A DNA stretch of 64,000 bases from Acanthamoeba sp. SK_2022b (GCA_027943245.1 JANDJZ010000023.1:62001-126000), one strand, 5' to 3'. Positions 37,627-48,994 are shown, counted from the first letter of the stretch. A program made the numbers and translations. The notes: a model not told the origin generated them from the letters alone.

Positions 37627-38394
37627 ACAGTCAATGTTTGTAATGAAAGGAGGATGTGATTGTCACAACAATAGTAAAGGGGGTACATACTCTGGAGTTG
37701 AGGATTCTTGTTGGCCAATGCATCCTTGCTGCTGAAGAACTCCTCCCATTCATCGTGTTGATGGACAGCAGCTTTGTCATGCAAGTGACTTTTGCACCAG
37801 GCGAGTAGCCATGTCTGCTTCTCGGTCCCAATGTTGGGATTGTCCTAAATGGATCAGAAGTTGGCCAGCCTACTAATAACATCCACAACACCAAAGACAG
37901 ATGGTAAGTATAGAACTGATGCACATCGAGATCATCAAGTATGGAACTGGCCTGATGCACATTGGGTCAAGGTCTTGATACAGAAATTACATGAGGAAAC
38001 TTACCTCAGCTCTAACATAACTGATGTGCATCTGGGCCAGAACAAATCAAAGCTAAACAAAGAATGCTAAATTTTTATTTATCTTGCATCAAGAATCCTA
38101 ACACTCACCCACCATGCAATGCTGTGGAGCTTCCCAGTCCTTCCTTGGCTGTCTCCTGCTTGGAGCTGCATCTCATTCTCTGCATACTCTTCCACAGAAC
38201 CAGACCTATGTGCATTGGGTTCGCTACCTTGGTGTTCTGTTGAGCTCTGCATCCAGGTTGACCTCCTTCTCCTCCCTTGCAGATATCTTCTTCAAAGTCC
38301 GCAAGCACTCCTGCTTGGTGAACCCTACAGGTAGCTGAGCCACTTCCAAGCACAGTTGCAAGCTCATCCTTAGTCTATCACCTGCAGCTGTGGC

Positions 38395-38610
38395 TGAGCT
38401 TCATGCACAACACTAGCAACATCTCAAGCTCTCATCTGCAGAATGCACTGCCTACAAGATCCAGTGTCAGCAGGCAAGTGACAGCCAAGTTCCTACATGA
38501 GCCTCATAATTGACTACTCCAACCCCATCTCCCTGCTTTCTCACATGCCTGTTCCCAAGTCATGGATGCATTACGGAAACAAGTTCACCTTACTAATTTG
38601 GAGGACTTAT
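38395..38610 (+). pseudogene. Remnant of DUF7869-type element, N-terminal piece, broken
   Basis: On the plus strand this reads LIIDYSNPISLLSHMPVPKS then WMHYGNK, nearly identical to the minus-strand copy at 41250-41360. Upstream pieces resemble the helical lead-in of the family (SSAECTAYKIQCQQAS). Frames are interrupted by stops and shifts, and the sequence loses similarity after about 38600. It is an inverted partial copy. Confidence 0.55.
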
Positions 38611-38757
38611 TGATCATTACCATTATGTACACAAAACCCAACAAAATTGTAGATCTCTGCATGAAAGGCAATTGTGTATGCATAAGTGATGGAAATGGTA
38701 ACATGATATTCATGGTAAGCACACATTGAAACGTACCCATGCTCCACTGCTTACATG

Positions 38758-38948
38758 GTTCTTTACAGTGTTGAAGAATTCCTTGCTCATATCAAGGCAT
38801 TCCATCTGTACCAGACGCAGGACTGACCCAGTTATTGAACTTGGCAACCATCACCTAGAAATCTGTACAAAGCAAGATTTAGAATTGACCATGTATGTGT
38901 ACACAACCACACAAGCTCAGGAACAGAGTACCTTTCTTGGTGAACTCC
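38758..38948 (-). repeat. Diverged direct repeat, copy 2
   Basis: The partner of 35755-35945. On the minus strand it reads ECLDMSKEFFNTVKN. It has the same order of conserved blocks as copy 1, with substitutions and small gaps. Confidence 0.6.
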
Positions 38949-39671
38949 ATGTCCTTGCCCCTCCCCTTATGTTCAGTGTGTTGCTGAATGAGACCATTAA
39001 TGTTGGTTGATAAATTAACTGAAATCATCAAGAACATGAACACCATGGAATATTTATTTTTTGGTTGGATGGTTTTCCCATTGTGTACATGAATGTGATG
39101 TCATATTTTATCAAAATATCATACCCAGGAAGAACTGTCAGTATGCATATGTAATGTCATATTTTATTAATATATAATACCTGGGTTTTTGTTTGGCACA
39201 GAACATTCCTGCAAATGGTCTCTGCACTTGATGATCATTGATGGAATTCCACTAGTTGACTGGGTGGGTGGTAGCTTGTCCTTCTCCATGTTGTTTGTCT
39301 GGTGCTGGGCAACTGTGAGAAATGATTTTTGGAGGCCCCTCCAACTCATAAGGCCCCAGGGCAGCCAATCAGAATTTTTGTGGACCAGCAGCCAATTAGA
39401 GTTCAGTCATTGGAGTTTCCTACCTTGTTTCATTGAGCATTCATGGTTTCAGGCCTCAAGAGACACTCGCTTTACTTCATGGTAAGTTTGGCAGTGGCCC
39501 AGACTTTGCCCTCTCCTTGCTGCACCACCACCTTACTTGCCACCTTGCTTTTCCTGCTTGAATGTTGATCATTCAAGACCTGGCTGGACCCTTGTATCCA
39601 AAGTGTGAAGGGCACCTTATGCCCACATATCTTCTGCTTTACTCATGGTGATGATGGAAGGGTGCAGCTGA

Positions 39672-40052
39672 AAACCAACTACCACTCCAGTTCCTCAGCT
39701 TGGATGGGCCCCTTTCCTTGAGACATGTCCCACAGATGGCCCTATCCCCCTGGTTCCTGCTCAGCTTTATCGAACCACTCTCAAGGATACCCTTCATGCC
39801 CTCACAGACCTCAACAACTGTGCTCAGCTTCAGGCCTCTTATGAGCACATGGTATCTCTCTTCAATAATCCTCCTCATGAGCGCCTACTTGTGAATCCAT
39901 TTCTGTGGGTCTACAACTATGCTGCTTCTCAAGCCCATGATACTATTCCTGCTGACCCACCTTACTGTGCTGGCCTCGCTCTGACAGGCAAGGCCACCTG
40001 TGATCTCACCACTGATAAGCCTGATGATGGTGCCATAAGCAGTGTCTGGTGA
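39672..40052 (+). CDS. Protein-like open frame inside the low-GC island
   Basis: An uninterrupted plus-strand frame of 126 sense codons between in-frame stops. It contains QLGWAPFLETCPTDGPIPLV, then YEHMVSLFNNPPHERLLVNP and a Thr/Asp-rich end (TTDKPDDGAISSVW). Its composition (Pro, aromatic and charged residues mixed) looks coding. No ATG precedes the first third, so it may be an exon. No family was recognised. It could belong to the repeated element or to a captured host gene. Confidence 0.3.
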   Translation, partial: KPTTTPVPQLGWAPFLETCPTDGPIPLVPAQLYRTTLKDTLHALTDLNNCAQLQASYEHMVSLFNNPPHERLLVNPFLWVYNYAASQAHDTIPADPPYCAGLALTGKATCDLTTDKPDDGAISSVW

Positions 40053-40952
40053 AAAAGGCTTGGCTAGAGGAAGATGACTGGTGCCTGATGGTTGGCTTGT
40101 TGCCATTACCTATGGAGCAATGATGTGTGCTGATGTCTCACTTGACCAAGAACAACCTGATGAGACCTGCACTATGAATGCAACTTTTGGACATGTGTGA
40201 GAGTTGGCCTGAAAATTCATAGCACAGGCCAGCAGGGTACTTGCAACAGTTGGCACATGACGAAATCAATGGGGACCATGTACACATACGTGATCCAAAT
40301 AAAACCATTTCCTGATCCAATTCTTATTCTTGTGCCAATTCCAATGACAAAACAGCAGGAGACCACGTATGCATACATGATCTGAATAAATCAATTTCTC
40401 CATCCAATTTTCTTCATTTGTTGAACTGTGCACACCTCCTGCACATTGGGCTCTCACCCTTGCACAATTACACATAACTATTTGGTGACTGCATGCTATT
40501 CAGAGGTTATCACCTCAACACTAAACCACCATCCAATCTCTACTAAATAACAACAACACCCTGCACCACCAGTTTGTTAGCCCATCCATAAATTTAACTT
40601 CCTTTTGCTACACCAAAAATTAACACCATGATATTCACCCTTTTAAAATGGATTTTGTTGTTACCAAAACTGAAATTTTACCCAATTAAAATCTGTTTTA
40701 TTGCTCTTGACATGCCTTTACCCACCCTAAATTATTGCAATCTTGAAATTACAATTGCTGTGTGCGATTAATTTGAGTAATTCCCCTGATAGTGCTTCAT
40801 TCCAAAGAATGATCACACAAAAAAACGCCAGTCATTTTCGACCTCTCATTTGATAATAGAGGAGGTGTGATGTGCATTGGTGCAACATTCTTACAGGGGT
40901 GGAAGCGTATGTTGGGGTGTGGAGATGCTGATCAAACTAAAATCAATCCAAT

Positions 40953-41360
40953 TTAAAAAAGCTGATCAATGTCCTCGTGGCTGTGGCCAACAAGTAAGAA
41001 GCTGACTTGGAATATGTCCAGTGCCACCAGCAAGGACAGGAAGCCCAGCACATTCTGGTTTTCTGACCAACAGTTATCAGCCTGCAGGTAGAGGGTAGAG
41101 GATGGAGGGATGGGTGGAAGGATAAGTGGTGAGAATGCAATGACACATATGAGAAAATAGATTGGTGATTGTGAGGTTGGAATCCTTGGGCCACAGTGAT
41201 TGAGGAGGGAGGTAGTGATGTCTGCCCTGGTAATGATCAATGTGTACTCCAAAGGAGAAGGTGAACCTGTTTCCATAATGCATCCATGACTTGGGAACAG
41301 GCATGTGAGCAAGCAGGGAGATGGGATTGGAGTAGTCAATTATGAGGCTCATGAAACTTG
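40953..41360 (-). pseudogene. DUF7869-type element protein fragment, best-preserved copy
   Basis: Minus-strand frames give, in order, MSLIIDYSNPISLLAHMPVP, GNRFTFSFGVHIDHYQG and WPKDSNLTITNLFSH. After a frame change come LPSTLYLQADNCWSENQN and LGFLSLLVALDIFQVSFLLV, ending GHSHEDIDQLF. This is the conserved order of the DUF7869 family, with the D-N-C, E-N and G-H-x-H-E-D-x-D residues kept. The frame shift and missing parts mark it as degraded, or as two exons. A C-terminal-like fragment follows near 40850. Confidence 0.65.
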
Positions 41361-42669
41361 GCAGTGCCTTCTCTTTTTTGGAAATTCAGTGACTGACATT
41401 GCTAAATGGATTGGAGCTTTGGAGGCTATTTCCTCTAGCCAACAGACAACTCCTCCATGGTCCCAACTTCATTCAACTGTACAACTTCAAATGTCTTCCA
41501 CTATGACCAGGGTACACAGCTGCCCAACGCAGCTTCCATGCATTTCTTTTCACTGTGTACATGTATGCAATGCCAGGAACACTCTTTGCACCAGCCTTCT
41601 TTGGAACCTACATGTAAGCTTTCCAGTTCAAGCTCCAATCATTCACCTGAAAAGCACAAGAAGCACCACCACCAGAGAGCACCCATGATGATGACTTTAG
41701 GGATAAGTGCAGTGGCAAGAAGAGGGAGAGGACTCCTTCCCCATCAAGGGAGAAGGATGCCAGGGGAAGCAAGTCCAAAAAGCGCCATTTGTCTTCCTCA
41801 TCCTCCTCACTTCTTCCTACAAGCACCAAGATATGGAGGAGGATCTCTTCAATGAAGACAAGCCTGCGACCCTGTCCGAGGACTCTGATTGTGATGTATT
41901 ACTGACACTTGGAAATACAGCCTTCTTTTGTTTTATTCCAATTGGCCTTTTGCAAAGTTCAAGTTGGTCTCTTGTGCTGCAAGCATATAAACAATTGAAG
42001 CTTCATGTCTACCCTTTATCTGTCCCTTTGCCCATACAGGAGATCTAAAGATATCCTGTCAACCCATTTGCCCTGTTTTTCCTCCTATCAGGATCAAACT
42101 TCGATATTTTTAGCAATGACATATCAGGAGTTCTCAAAATATTACCATATCAAATTCACTTTTATTATAATTTTAAAAATTTATTTTTTTAAAAGATTAA
42201 AAAAGCATTCAAAATCAATTTTAAAATGAACCAATTTTCGTGGCAACCTGGTTGAAAAAAGGGTTAATATAAATCAAATACCTGTCACATATTCACACCA
42301 AAAGCTTTGTCTACAAACAAAAGAAAATTAGTTTTGCGGCTTTCTTATATGAAATTTCAGCCCGGAAACTTCAGAAAATGGCAGGGATAATAATTTCCCC
42401 CAAGTCTATCAATCATTTCCATTTATTTTCTAGTACTTTTTTTAGTCCAGCAGCAGATCACTTGGAGAGTATCCTTGACTACCTTGTCGACAAACGAACC
42501 GGATGCCAATAACAAATCATAAAAATTGAGATTTCATCAAAAATACTTCATGTCTGATTTTGTGTTGGGCGTCCATTTCGTGCGCCACCTTAAATTCTCT
42601 CCAAGTGGAACACAAAAAAAGAACAGGAGAAGAAAAGAAACGGGCGTAGCCTTTTGGCGTTTATGCATT

Positions 42670-43716
42670 ATGACAACAGCAGAGAATGAAGGCCAGGCGG
42701 TGGACCTGCAGGCAAATGTAGAACGCTTTATGGGCTTCGCTGACGTATACGATGCGGCACGCCCTGCTCCACCTGCTGACCTTGTAGATCTGCTCCTGCG
42801 CTACGTGAGTCGCGACCGTGCCGCGTGCGTCGTTGATATTGGGTGTGGTACTGGTACGTTAGCGATAGAGAAAATGCGTGTGACCTCGACTCCGTAGCTC
42901 TAACTCAACTTTGCCTCAACAGGCCTTTCAACGTGGTTGTGGCAGGGTAGAGCCGACAAGGTGGTCGGCGTGGAGCCCAGCACGGACATGCTAGCTCAGG
43001 CGGAAAAGAGGCGAGCCCGCTTCGCGGACGGCGCACCCAATGTGCGCTTTGTCAACGCGCTCTCTACGAGTACTGGTCTTCCAGACGCATCGGTCGGTGC
43101 GTTATAACCCGCGTCTTATTGTGGCCTATTGATTATTACCGATAACCACGTGTGTGCCAGACATTGTGTCTGTCTCGCAGGCGTTACATTGGATGGACCC
43201 GACGCCCACCTTTGCCGAGGCTGCGCGCATCCTCCGTCCTGGCGGCTTATTCGTAGGTAGTCTTTCTGCTGCTGTTACTGCCCGTGTGGCTGTGGAGGCC
43301 TCACGTTGTGGCTCGATGTAGCGTATGACTGTGATTGGCCACCTTCTACGGGCAGCTGGGAGGCCGAGAAGCTCTACACCGAATGGCTAAAGCAGGTGAA
43401 GGTGGTGGGCAGAGAGAGAAACCTGTACCGCAACGTCAAGAAGTGGAAGAAAGAGGCGCACCTCGGGCGTATGGTGGCCAGCGGCGTATTCCGCTACGTC
43501 AAGGAGCTACTCATCCACAGCGACCACGAGACAGGCAATGCTCAACGTCTGCTAGACCTCGCCCTGAGTCAAGGGCACGTAGCCAGCGTGCGCAAAGCCG
43601 GCGTGAGCGACGACGAGCTGGGCATCCCTGGCCTTCACCAGCAGTTCACCAAGTGGCTGGGCACCGACCAGCGCCCTTGGGTATGGGGCTACCGCGTTCG
43701 TCTCGGAGTTAAATGA
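42670..43716 (+). CDS. Class I SAM-dependent methyltransferase
   Basis: The start is ATG 42670 (MTTAENEGQAVDLQ). The first exon carries motif I VVDIGCGTG (about 42830-42860). Later exons carry the acidic ribose-binding end VVGVEPSTDML, then DIVSVSQALHWMDP and RILRPGGLF, the usual motifs of a small-molecule methyltransferase of the UbiE/trans-aconitate type. Introns of about 70-90 bases fall after GCGTG, after DASV and after GLF. The long C-terminal exon (about 43320-43716) is Trp- and Lys-rich and ends RVRLGVK. The substrate is unknown. An in-frame ATG at 42526 lies in AT-rich island DNA and is unlikely to be used. The gene marks the return to normal composition. Confidence 0.85.
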
Positions 43717-43774
43717 AGCTCAATATTTGCATTTTTGTTAATTGCCTCAAAACGCAGAAGTTGCCGCAGTAGAG

Positions 43775-46640
43775 ATGGCGCGGGGGTCGTGGGCAACAAC
43801 GGCTCGAATGACCGCCTGCATCTCTCTCTTCATTTGCGCTGTGTTTTTCTTCGCCGAAGCCGATGCTCAGCCGTCATCATCACGAGCAGTTCTTAATCCA
43901 TTTGCTCGGGCAAGTGCGGCTCAGCTATTTGCAGACATGAAGAAGGCCCTCCATAGGCCCCACGCCACTGCTGTATGTATTACTGTCCACCTCTTTACGT
44001 GATCAGTAAATCTTGATACTTTAGATTACAACGTCATCGTAGATAACAAATTCAAACACTGTTCTACGCAACACCTCAGCCACCCCTGCTCGAATGTGAG
44101 GTGTGCAAGTACTTCATGGACACGATCGATGGGATCCTTGAAAGCAACGGAACGGTCGAAGCTATTGAGATTGTCGTGGCTGACATCTGCGTGCTCTTCC
44201 AGATACAAGCTGCCGAGGTGGTACGTGCAATCTGCCTCTCCCTTTCCAGACCATCGGACTCACTCCTGCAATAGTGCGATGGTGTCGCTCGCGAGTTTGC
44301 TCCCATCGTGATTGATGTGTTTGCCTCGCGTTACATCTCAAATGAAGAGATATGTGTGCACTTCCTCTTGTGTCCGGAGAGCATTAGGTACGTTCACAGT
44401 CTTCCTAGAAACCGATTGCAATTCGCCAAAGCTTGCAAACAAGGTTCATATCTTGCACAGTCCGATTGCAGTTCAAGAAGAGCGTCAGACCAAGATCGTG
44501 CGCAATGCTAAGAAGGAGGCTACCCGCAGCTGGCGCTACGCCACAATCGAAGTGGAAGAGACAGATGAATCCATGGCCCTGGTGAACGGCTTGAAACCAG
44601 TCAAGACCGATTCTGGCGTTGGTCGCTTCCTCCAACTTACGGATATGCATTTTGATGCACAGTACAAGGTAAGCTGTCTGCTTCTCGATCTGACTACCGG
44701 GCCCACTTATCCCTGCGTATAATTACAGGCCGGAACCAATGTGGATTGTGGCGTACCTCTTTGCTGTCGCTCTCGGTATGGTGCTCACGGTCTCTTCCTT
44801 GCATTCCCTTGAGCTCAATGCTAACTACGCGTCTCCCCAGTTATGGCCCAGGCGACGCTGGTGTATGGGGGTATGCCCGTATCTGTTACCAAGTCCATTG
44901 AGTGTCTCTTACTGTCAATGCGCTGGGCTCATGTGCATCGCGTTACATTACCTTCAGTAACTACAAGTGCGACATGCCTGAGATCATGCTCGACAACCTG
45001 TTGAATCACCTCGTGTCCAACTACTCAGCTGATCTTGACTTCATCTTTTGGACTGGGTACGTGGAGTGCGTATACACTATTCACATGTATTTGAGAGCTG
45101 ACCTACTTCAATGGCAGTGACAATCCCCCACATGACATCTGGATGGAGTCAAGAGAGTCCCAGTTGGCCAGTACCGATTACCTCGTGAACAAGCTGAGAA
45201 CTGCGTTTCCCAAGACTCCCGTATTCCCAACTCTCGGTATGTTTTAGCTAATTGGTCAACCAGTTTGCGCTTAAGCTTATGGTTTCTCGCCCAGGCAACC
45301 ATGAGAGCTTCCCCGTCGATCAGGTATCATCGCGGTCGCCCAGAGTTATAGCGTTCACGATTTCTCACCCTTTGTCTTCTCCTTTCTTTGTCCCCTTCTT
45401 GCTCGATCAGTTCCCGAGTCCGCCGAAGAACAATTGGTTGATGTACCCTGTTGCCAAAATGTGGTCTTACTGGCTTCCTTCCGATGCTCTGCAAACGCTT
45501 CAGTACATTACCTTGCTCAACACGCCTGGCTCATTACCCCACACTCGTATTAATTTTATTTTATTATTATTTATTTTTTACAGGTATGGAGGATACTACA
45601 CGACCCTCATCCGCGCGGGACTGCGTCTTGTCTCATTGAATACCCAGTACTGCGACATCTACAACTTCTACGTACGTGCCGTGCCGCTTATGCTCTGCGC
45701 AGGTAAGTGCACTGACAGTGCCTGTTTATTTGTATCTTTAGCTCATCCTGAATGCTACGGATCCGGCTGAGCAACTTGCCTGGCTCTCTGGTGTCCTCGC
45801 AAAGGCGCACGCCAGCAACGAGATCGTCTACATCATTGGCCATATTCCTTTCAGTATGCTTCGTGCCCTCTCACGGTCACTTGCTCTTGGCGTCGGTTGA
45901 ACTGGTTCGTCCTCTCAGATGACGTGGGTTGTTTGTACAAGTACTCGAGCCAGTATGAAAGCCTCGTTCGCCAGTATGCACCAATCATCAAGACCCAGCT
46001 CTTTGGGCACACACACGATGACAGCGTACGCTCCTGTTAATGTGAATGTGCTCGTCACACTTCTCATTCCTCCAAACAACCAGTTCTACTTGTACTACGG
46101 CGAGGACGGTTCCACCTCGGATCCTATCAGTGTTGCTTACGTCGCTCCCTCGGTCACCACCTACACAAACTTGAACCCGTCCTACCGCATCTACGAATAC
46201 AACAGGACCGACGGAACTATCCTCAACTATCAGCAATACTACACCGACTTGACGCTCACTAGTGCGCACCTGCTTCTAGGTGCATGTATTTTTCCCATTC
46301 ATATTGAGTTGACCATCGCGTTGGTCTACCTCCAGACAAGCAGGGATATCCAACCTGGACCAAGGCCTACGATCCTCTCTCCGAGTACGACATGGACTCG
46401 CTGTCCCCAGTGCAGTGGGCAGCGGTGACGGCCAAATTCAACTCGACAGATTCCTACTTCCAGCGTTGGTGGTTCCACCACTACTCGCAAACCAATGGCA
46501 GAGCTCCCTGCACCGGTGGCTGCAAGTCCGACAACCTATGCGCCTTTACCTCGTCCACCGCCAAGGCCTTCTTGGAGTGCACAGGCCAGGAGTATAACCT
46601 TAAGAACCTCTGGGAGTGGCTCATGAACCATCTCTGCTAG
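43775..46640 (+). CDS. Acid sphingomyelinase-like phosphodiesterase with saposin B domain
   Basis: The start ATG 43775 gives a signal peptide after a few basic residues (ACISLFICAVFFFAEADAQ). A saposin-B domain follows (about 44080-44390) with paired cysteines in LLECEVCKYFMDTI, ADICVLF, EVCDGVAREFAP and EEICVHFLLC. The calcineurin-like metallophosphoesterase domain keeps every metal-binding block: LQLTDMHFD, WTGDNPPHD, LGNHES, IGHIPF and FGHTHDD. The C-terminal region has the cysteine pattern of acid sphingomyelinase (CTGGCKSDNLC) and ends at TAG 46640. Many introns of 60-100 bases interrupt it. Such enzymes cleave sphingomyelin to ceramide and phosphocholine in lysosomes or outside the cell. 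An amoeba could use it on food bacteria or on its own membranes. Confidence 0.9.
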
Positions 46641-46821
46641 ATCTACGGCTAGCTTGTGCAATGTTATTGGTACCCCCTTTTATCAATTGCTTTTTATAAA
46701 CTCCAGATGCGGCCCCTTTGTTGGTGAGGCCATGACAACAACAGGCAGGTTGTTTCGACTGCGCCCACGGCCTAATATACACTGATCCTTCAGCGAGTAG
46801 CGCTCCCTCGGTAGAACCGGC

Positions 46822-48994
46822 TCATTCGTGGTGCGGGATGGATTGGATCATGTACGTAGTGTCGTTGTACATCGAAATCGTGTACGTCGTGGCGACCTCC
46901 CTCTTCTTCTTGCCTATGGCTTCGATTTGCTTCCATTCGGGCGAGGCGCGCAGCTCGAGGCCCGGGAATAGCTGGCGAAGCGAAAATTAGGGATGAGCTG
47001 GGCAACGGGCTGGGGTGAGCATACGTCAACGTAAGCCTGGTGCAAGAGCTCGTCGCGGTCCCTGCCCAGCGCGCTCTTGGTCCCCTTGTTGGCGAACAGT
47101 ATGATCCCATCCCAGTCAACAAGGACAACCATCACCGCCAGCGAATCGAGGACTTTGGCCACATGCTCGGGCACGTCCTTCAACTTCTTGCCGAGGTGCA
47201 GCCTTACATTACCGCCGCTTTCCTTTACCGCCTGACGGGGGCAGAGTAATGTTACACGCTCAGATTGACAGAGCTGGATGCAATGACGGTTCGCACCCTC
47301 TTCCAATCGGCAACATTTCTTATGGGCTTCTTCACCTCTTCTGCGTTAATGGCCTTGAGCTTCATAGGAACGTGCCAAGTGCTTTCGATGAGCTTGTTGA
47401 TCTGCAACCGCTCCACCCCCAATTAGCGATCGTCATCTCTCCCGCCCTCCAATTGGCTGCCGTACTTGCGAGTATTTGATTGACTCGCCTCGGAAGATGA
47501 CAATTTCGTCCTTGTAGTAGCATTTGATGGCCATCTTACTGTCTTTTTGCCCTTCCTTGCGCCAGATCTTCTGGTTCTGGGGTGCGGCCAGACACACATC
47601 CTCGACGATCCCTTCGTACGGGCCACTGCACACGACCGTGGTGTTAGAGCGAGGGGGACGAGGCGCATCATCTCCTACCTCATGTCGGCCTTGTCCATGA
47701 GCTGGTATGCTGCCTCGGGCGCCTTTTGCAGCTTGGCCAGGTATTTGAGCAGCGCCTCCCTATCCGACTCCTACACCAACAGAAGGGCCTGTGAGCAGTT
47801 CGTGAAGTGGAAGCGCTGAGAAGAAGGCAGGGTGTTGCTTACATCATCCATTCCCAGGTTGGCCAGGTCCTCGTCATTCAAGCTCAGCAGAGTTTTGCCC
47901 TCAATATCGTTCTCTACCATCAAGTCGGAGTACTTGTTCAAATGCAGGTAATCGAGCCATCTGTCATTTTTAATGAACTCGTCAGAAGAGCGAACAGCTG
48001 AAGAGAAGCTCTCCATCGGCTACGTACATGGCGCACTCGGGCGGGGTCCACTGATGGACGTTGGTGTCCTGGTACGTGACAAGAACAGAGTGGGCTCAGG
48101 TTCATCCCTCTTCAGGGATGCTCGCAGGGAGGGGCTACCTTCTTTACGACTGAGATGTCCTTCTGGATGGCAATGAAGTGCGTCACCACCTTCGAGCCTT
48201 TGGACTTATGCACCGGCAGCAGCAGGAAGTTGTTCCAGAATCCTGCCAAGAGGTACCGCGACTGTCACTACTGGCCAGATCAAAATAGTTCAGAAAGGGG
48301 CGGGAGCCTCGCCTGTTCCGTCTTTCCTATAGTTAAAGAGCTCGATGTCGAGGGGCAGACCATTGTCCACCGCATGGCGGATCTTCTTAACCGTCTCCTT
48401 GTTAGTGTACCTTCCCTGCAGAAAGCGACAGTTGCGACCGATAATTTCTTCCTTCGGGTAGAGCCTGTCGAGGAGTACACTCGATTAGGTACCACCCCTT
48501 GTTCAGCTTGATAGGGTTGCTTACGTCAACTTCTCGAATTCATCATTAACGTAGACGATGGGACAGTCCGGTTGCCTGTTGTCACAGACCACCATTGACT
48601 CTTGCACTGAGCTCAGATAAGGGTAGTCCGCCAGGATACGCTTGTGCACTGGAAACCGGAGTCACCAGCAAAAACCGAAAAGGTGCAGTTGAGTTACCGG
48701 CTGGTTTTGGTGTTTTTCCTGTAACAGACTCACCTTTTTGCATGGCTTTCTTAGTCAACTCCGCGGCCAGCTTGGTTTGTTGCATGGTCTGCGGGCAGTT
48801 GGCGTATCTGCCCTTGGCGCCGCCGGCATACTTGATGATGTCTGAGAGTATGTCCGAGTCCAAGGTACTCTCGTTAGGCCACGATGAATCAGGGTGGCGA
48901 AGGAGGAGAGGAATGGTGGGTAGGTGGCTAGGCGCCAAGGTGAACCTGCAAGAGTTGGTTGCTTCCAGAGGGTGTGCGAATGTTCGTTGCCCAT
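46822..48994 (-). CDS. LOV-SAM-PB1-PAS blue-light receptor-like protein
   Basis: The start ATG 48994 gives MGNEHS, an N-myristoylation-type start. After a short helical exon (YAGGAKGRYANCPQTMQQ) comes a full LOV domain: SMVVCDNRQPDCPIVYVNDE, EIIGRNCRFLQGRYTN with the photoactive cysteine (codon 48430-48428), ELFNYRKDGTGFWNNFLLLP and HFIAIQKDIS. All flavin-contact Asn and Gln positions are kept. A SAM domain follows (HQWTPPECAIWLDYLHLNKY, then IEGKTLLSLNDEDLANLGM), then a PB1-like domain (MAIKCYYKDEIVIFR, ESTWHVPMKLKAIN, VADWKRV). A C-terminal PAS-like domain (VVLVDWDGIILFANKGTKSA) ends at TGA 46822. No kinase or other enzymatic domain is present, so output should be through SAM, PB1 or PAS contacts at a membrane. 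Exon joins are in phase; one intron is GC-AG. Confidence 0.85.

Larger units (their letters stand above)
34984..42500. mobile_element. Low-GC island with decayed, rearranged DUF7869-type element copies
   Basis: About 7.5 kb of DNA unlike its flanks: AT-richer, biased to TG/CA and ATGCAT words, with stops in all frames and no complete gene. It contains at least two diverged copies of the same coding element. The minus-strand part at 40953-41360 keeps the diagnostic LYLQADNCWSENQN then FLLVGHSHEDIDQLF motif of the DUF7869 family. This family is known from many eukaryotic repeat elements, and I believe it to be transposase- or integrase-like. A second N-terminal piece lies inverted at 38500-38600, and C-terminal-like pieces lie near 37500 and 40850. 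Direct repeats (35750/38755) and a cluster of palindromic copies (36530-36900) add to the picture of a degraded nest of insertions. Outer boundaries are approximate. Confidence 0.6.

Noticed and set aside
42526..42669. Upstream in-frame ATG extending the methyltransferase by 48 residues
   Set aside because: The extension lies in AT-rich island DNA, is poor in family-like residues, and the ATG at 42670 directly precedes the normal methyltransferase N-terminus.
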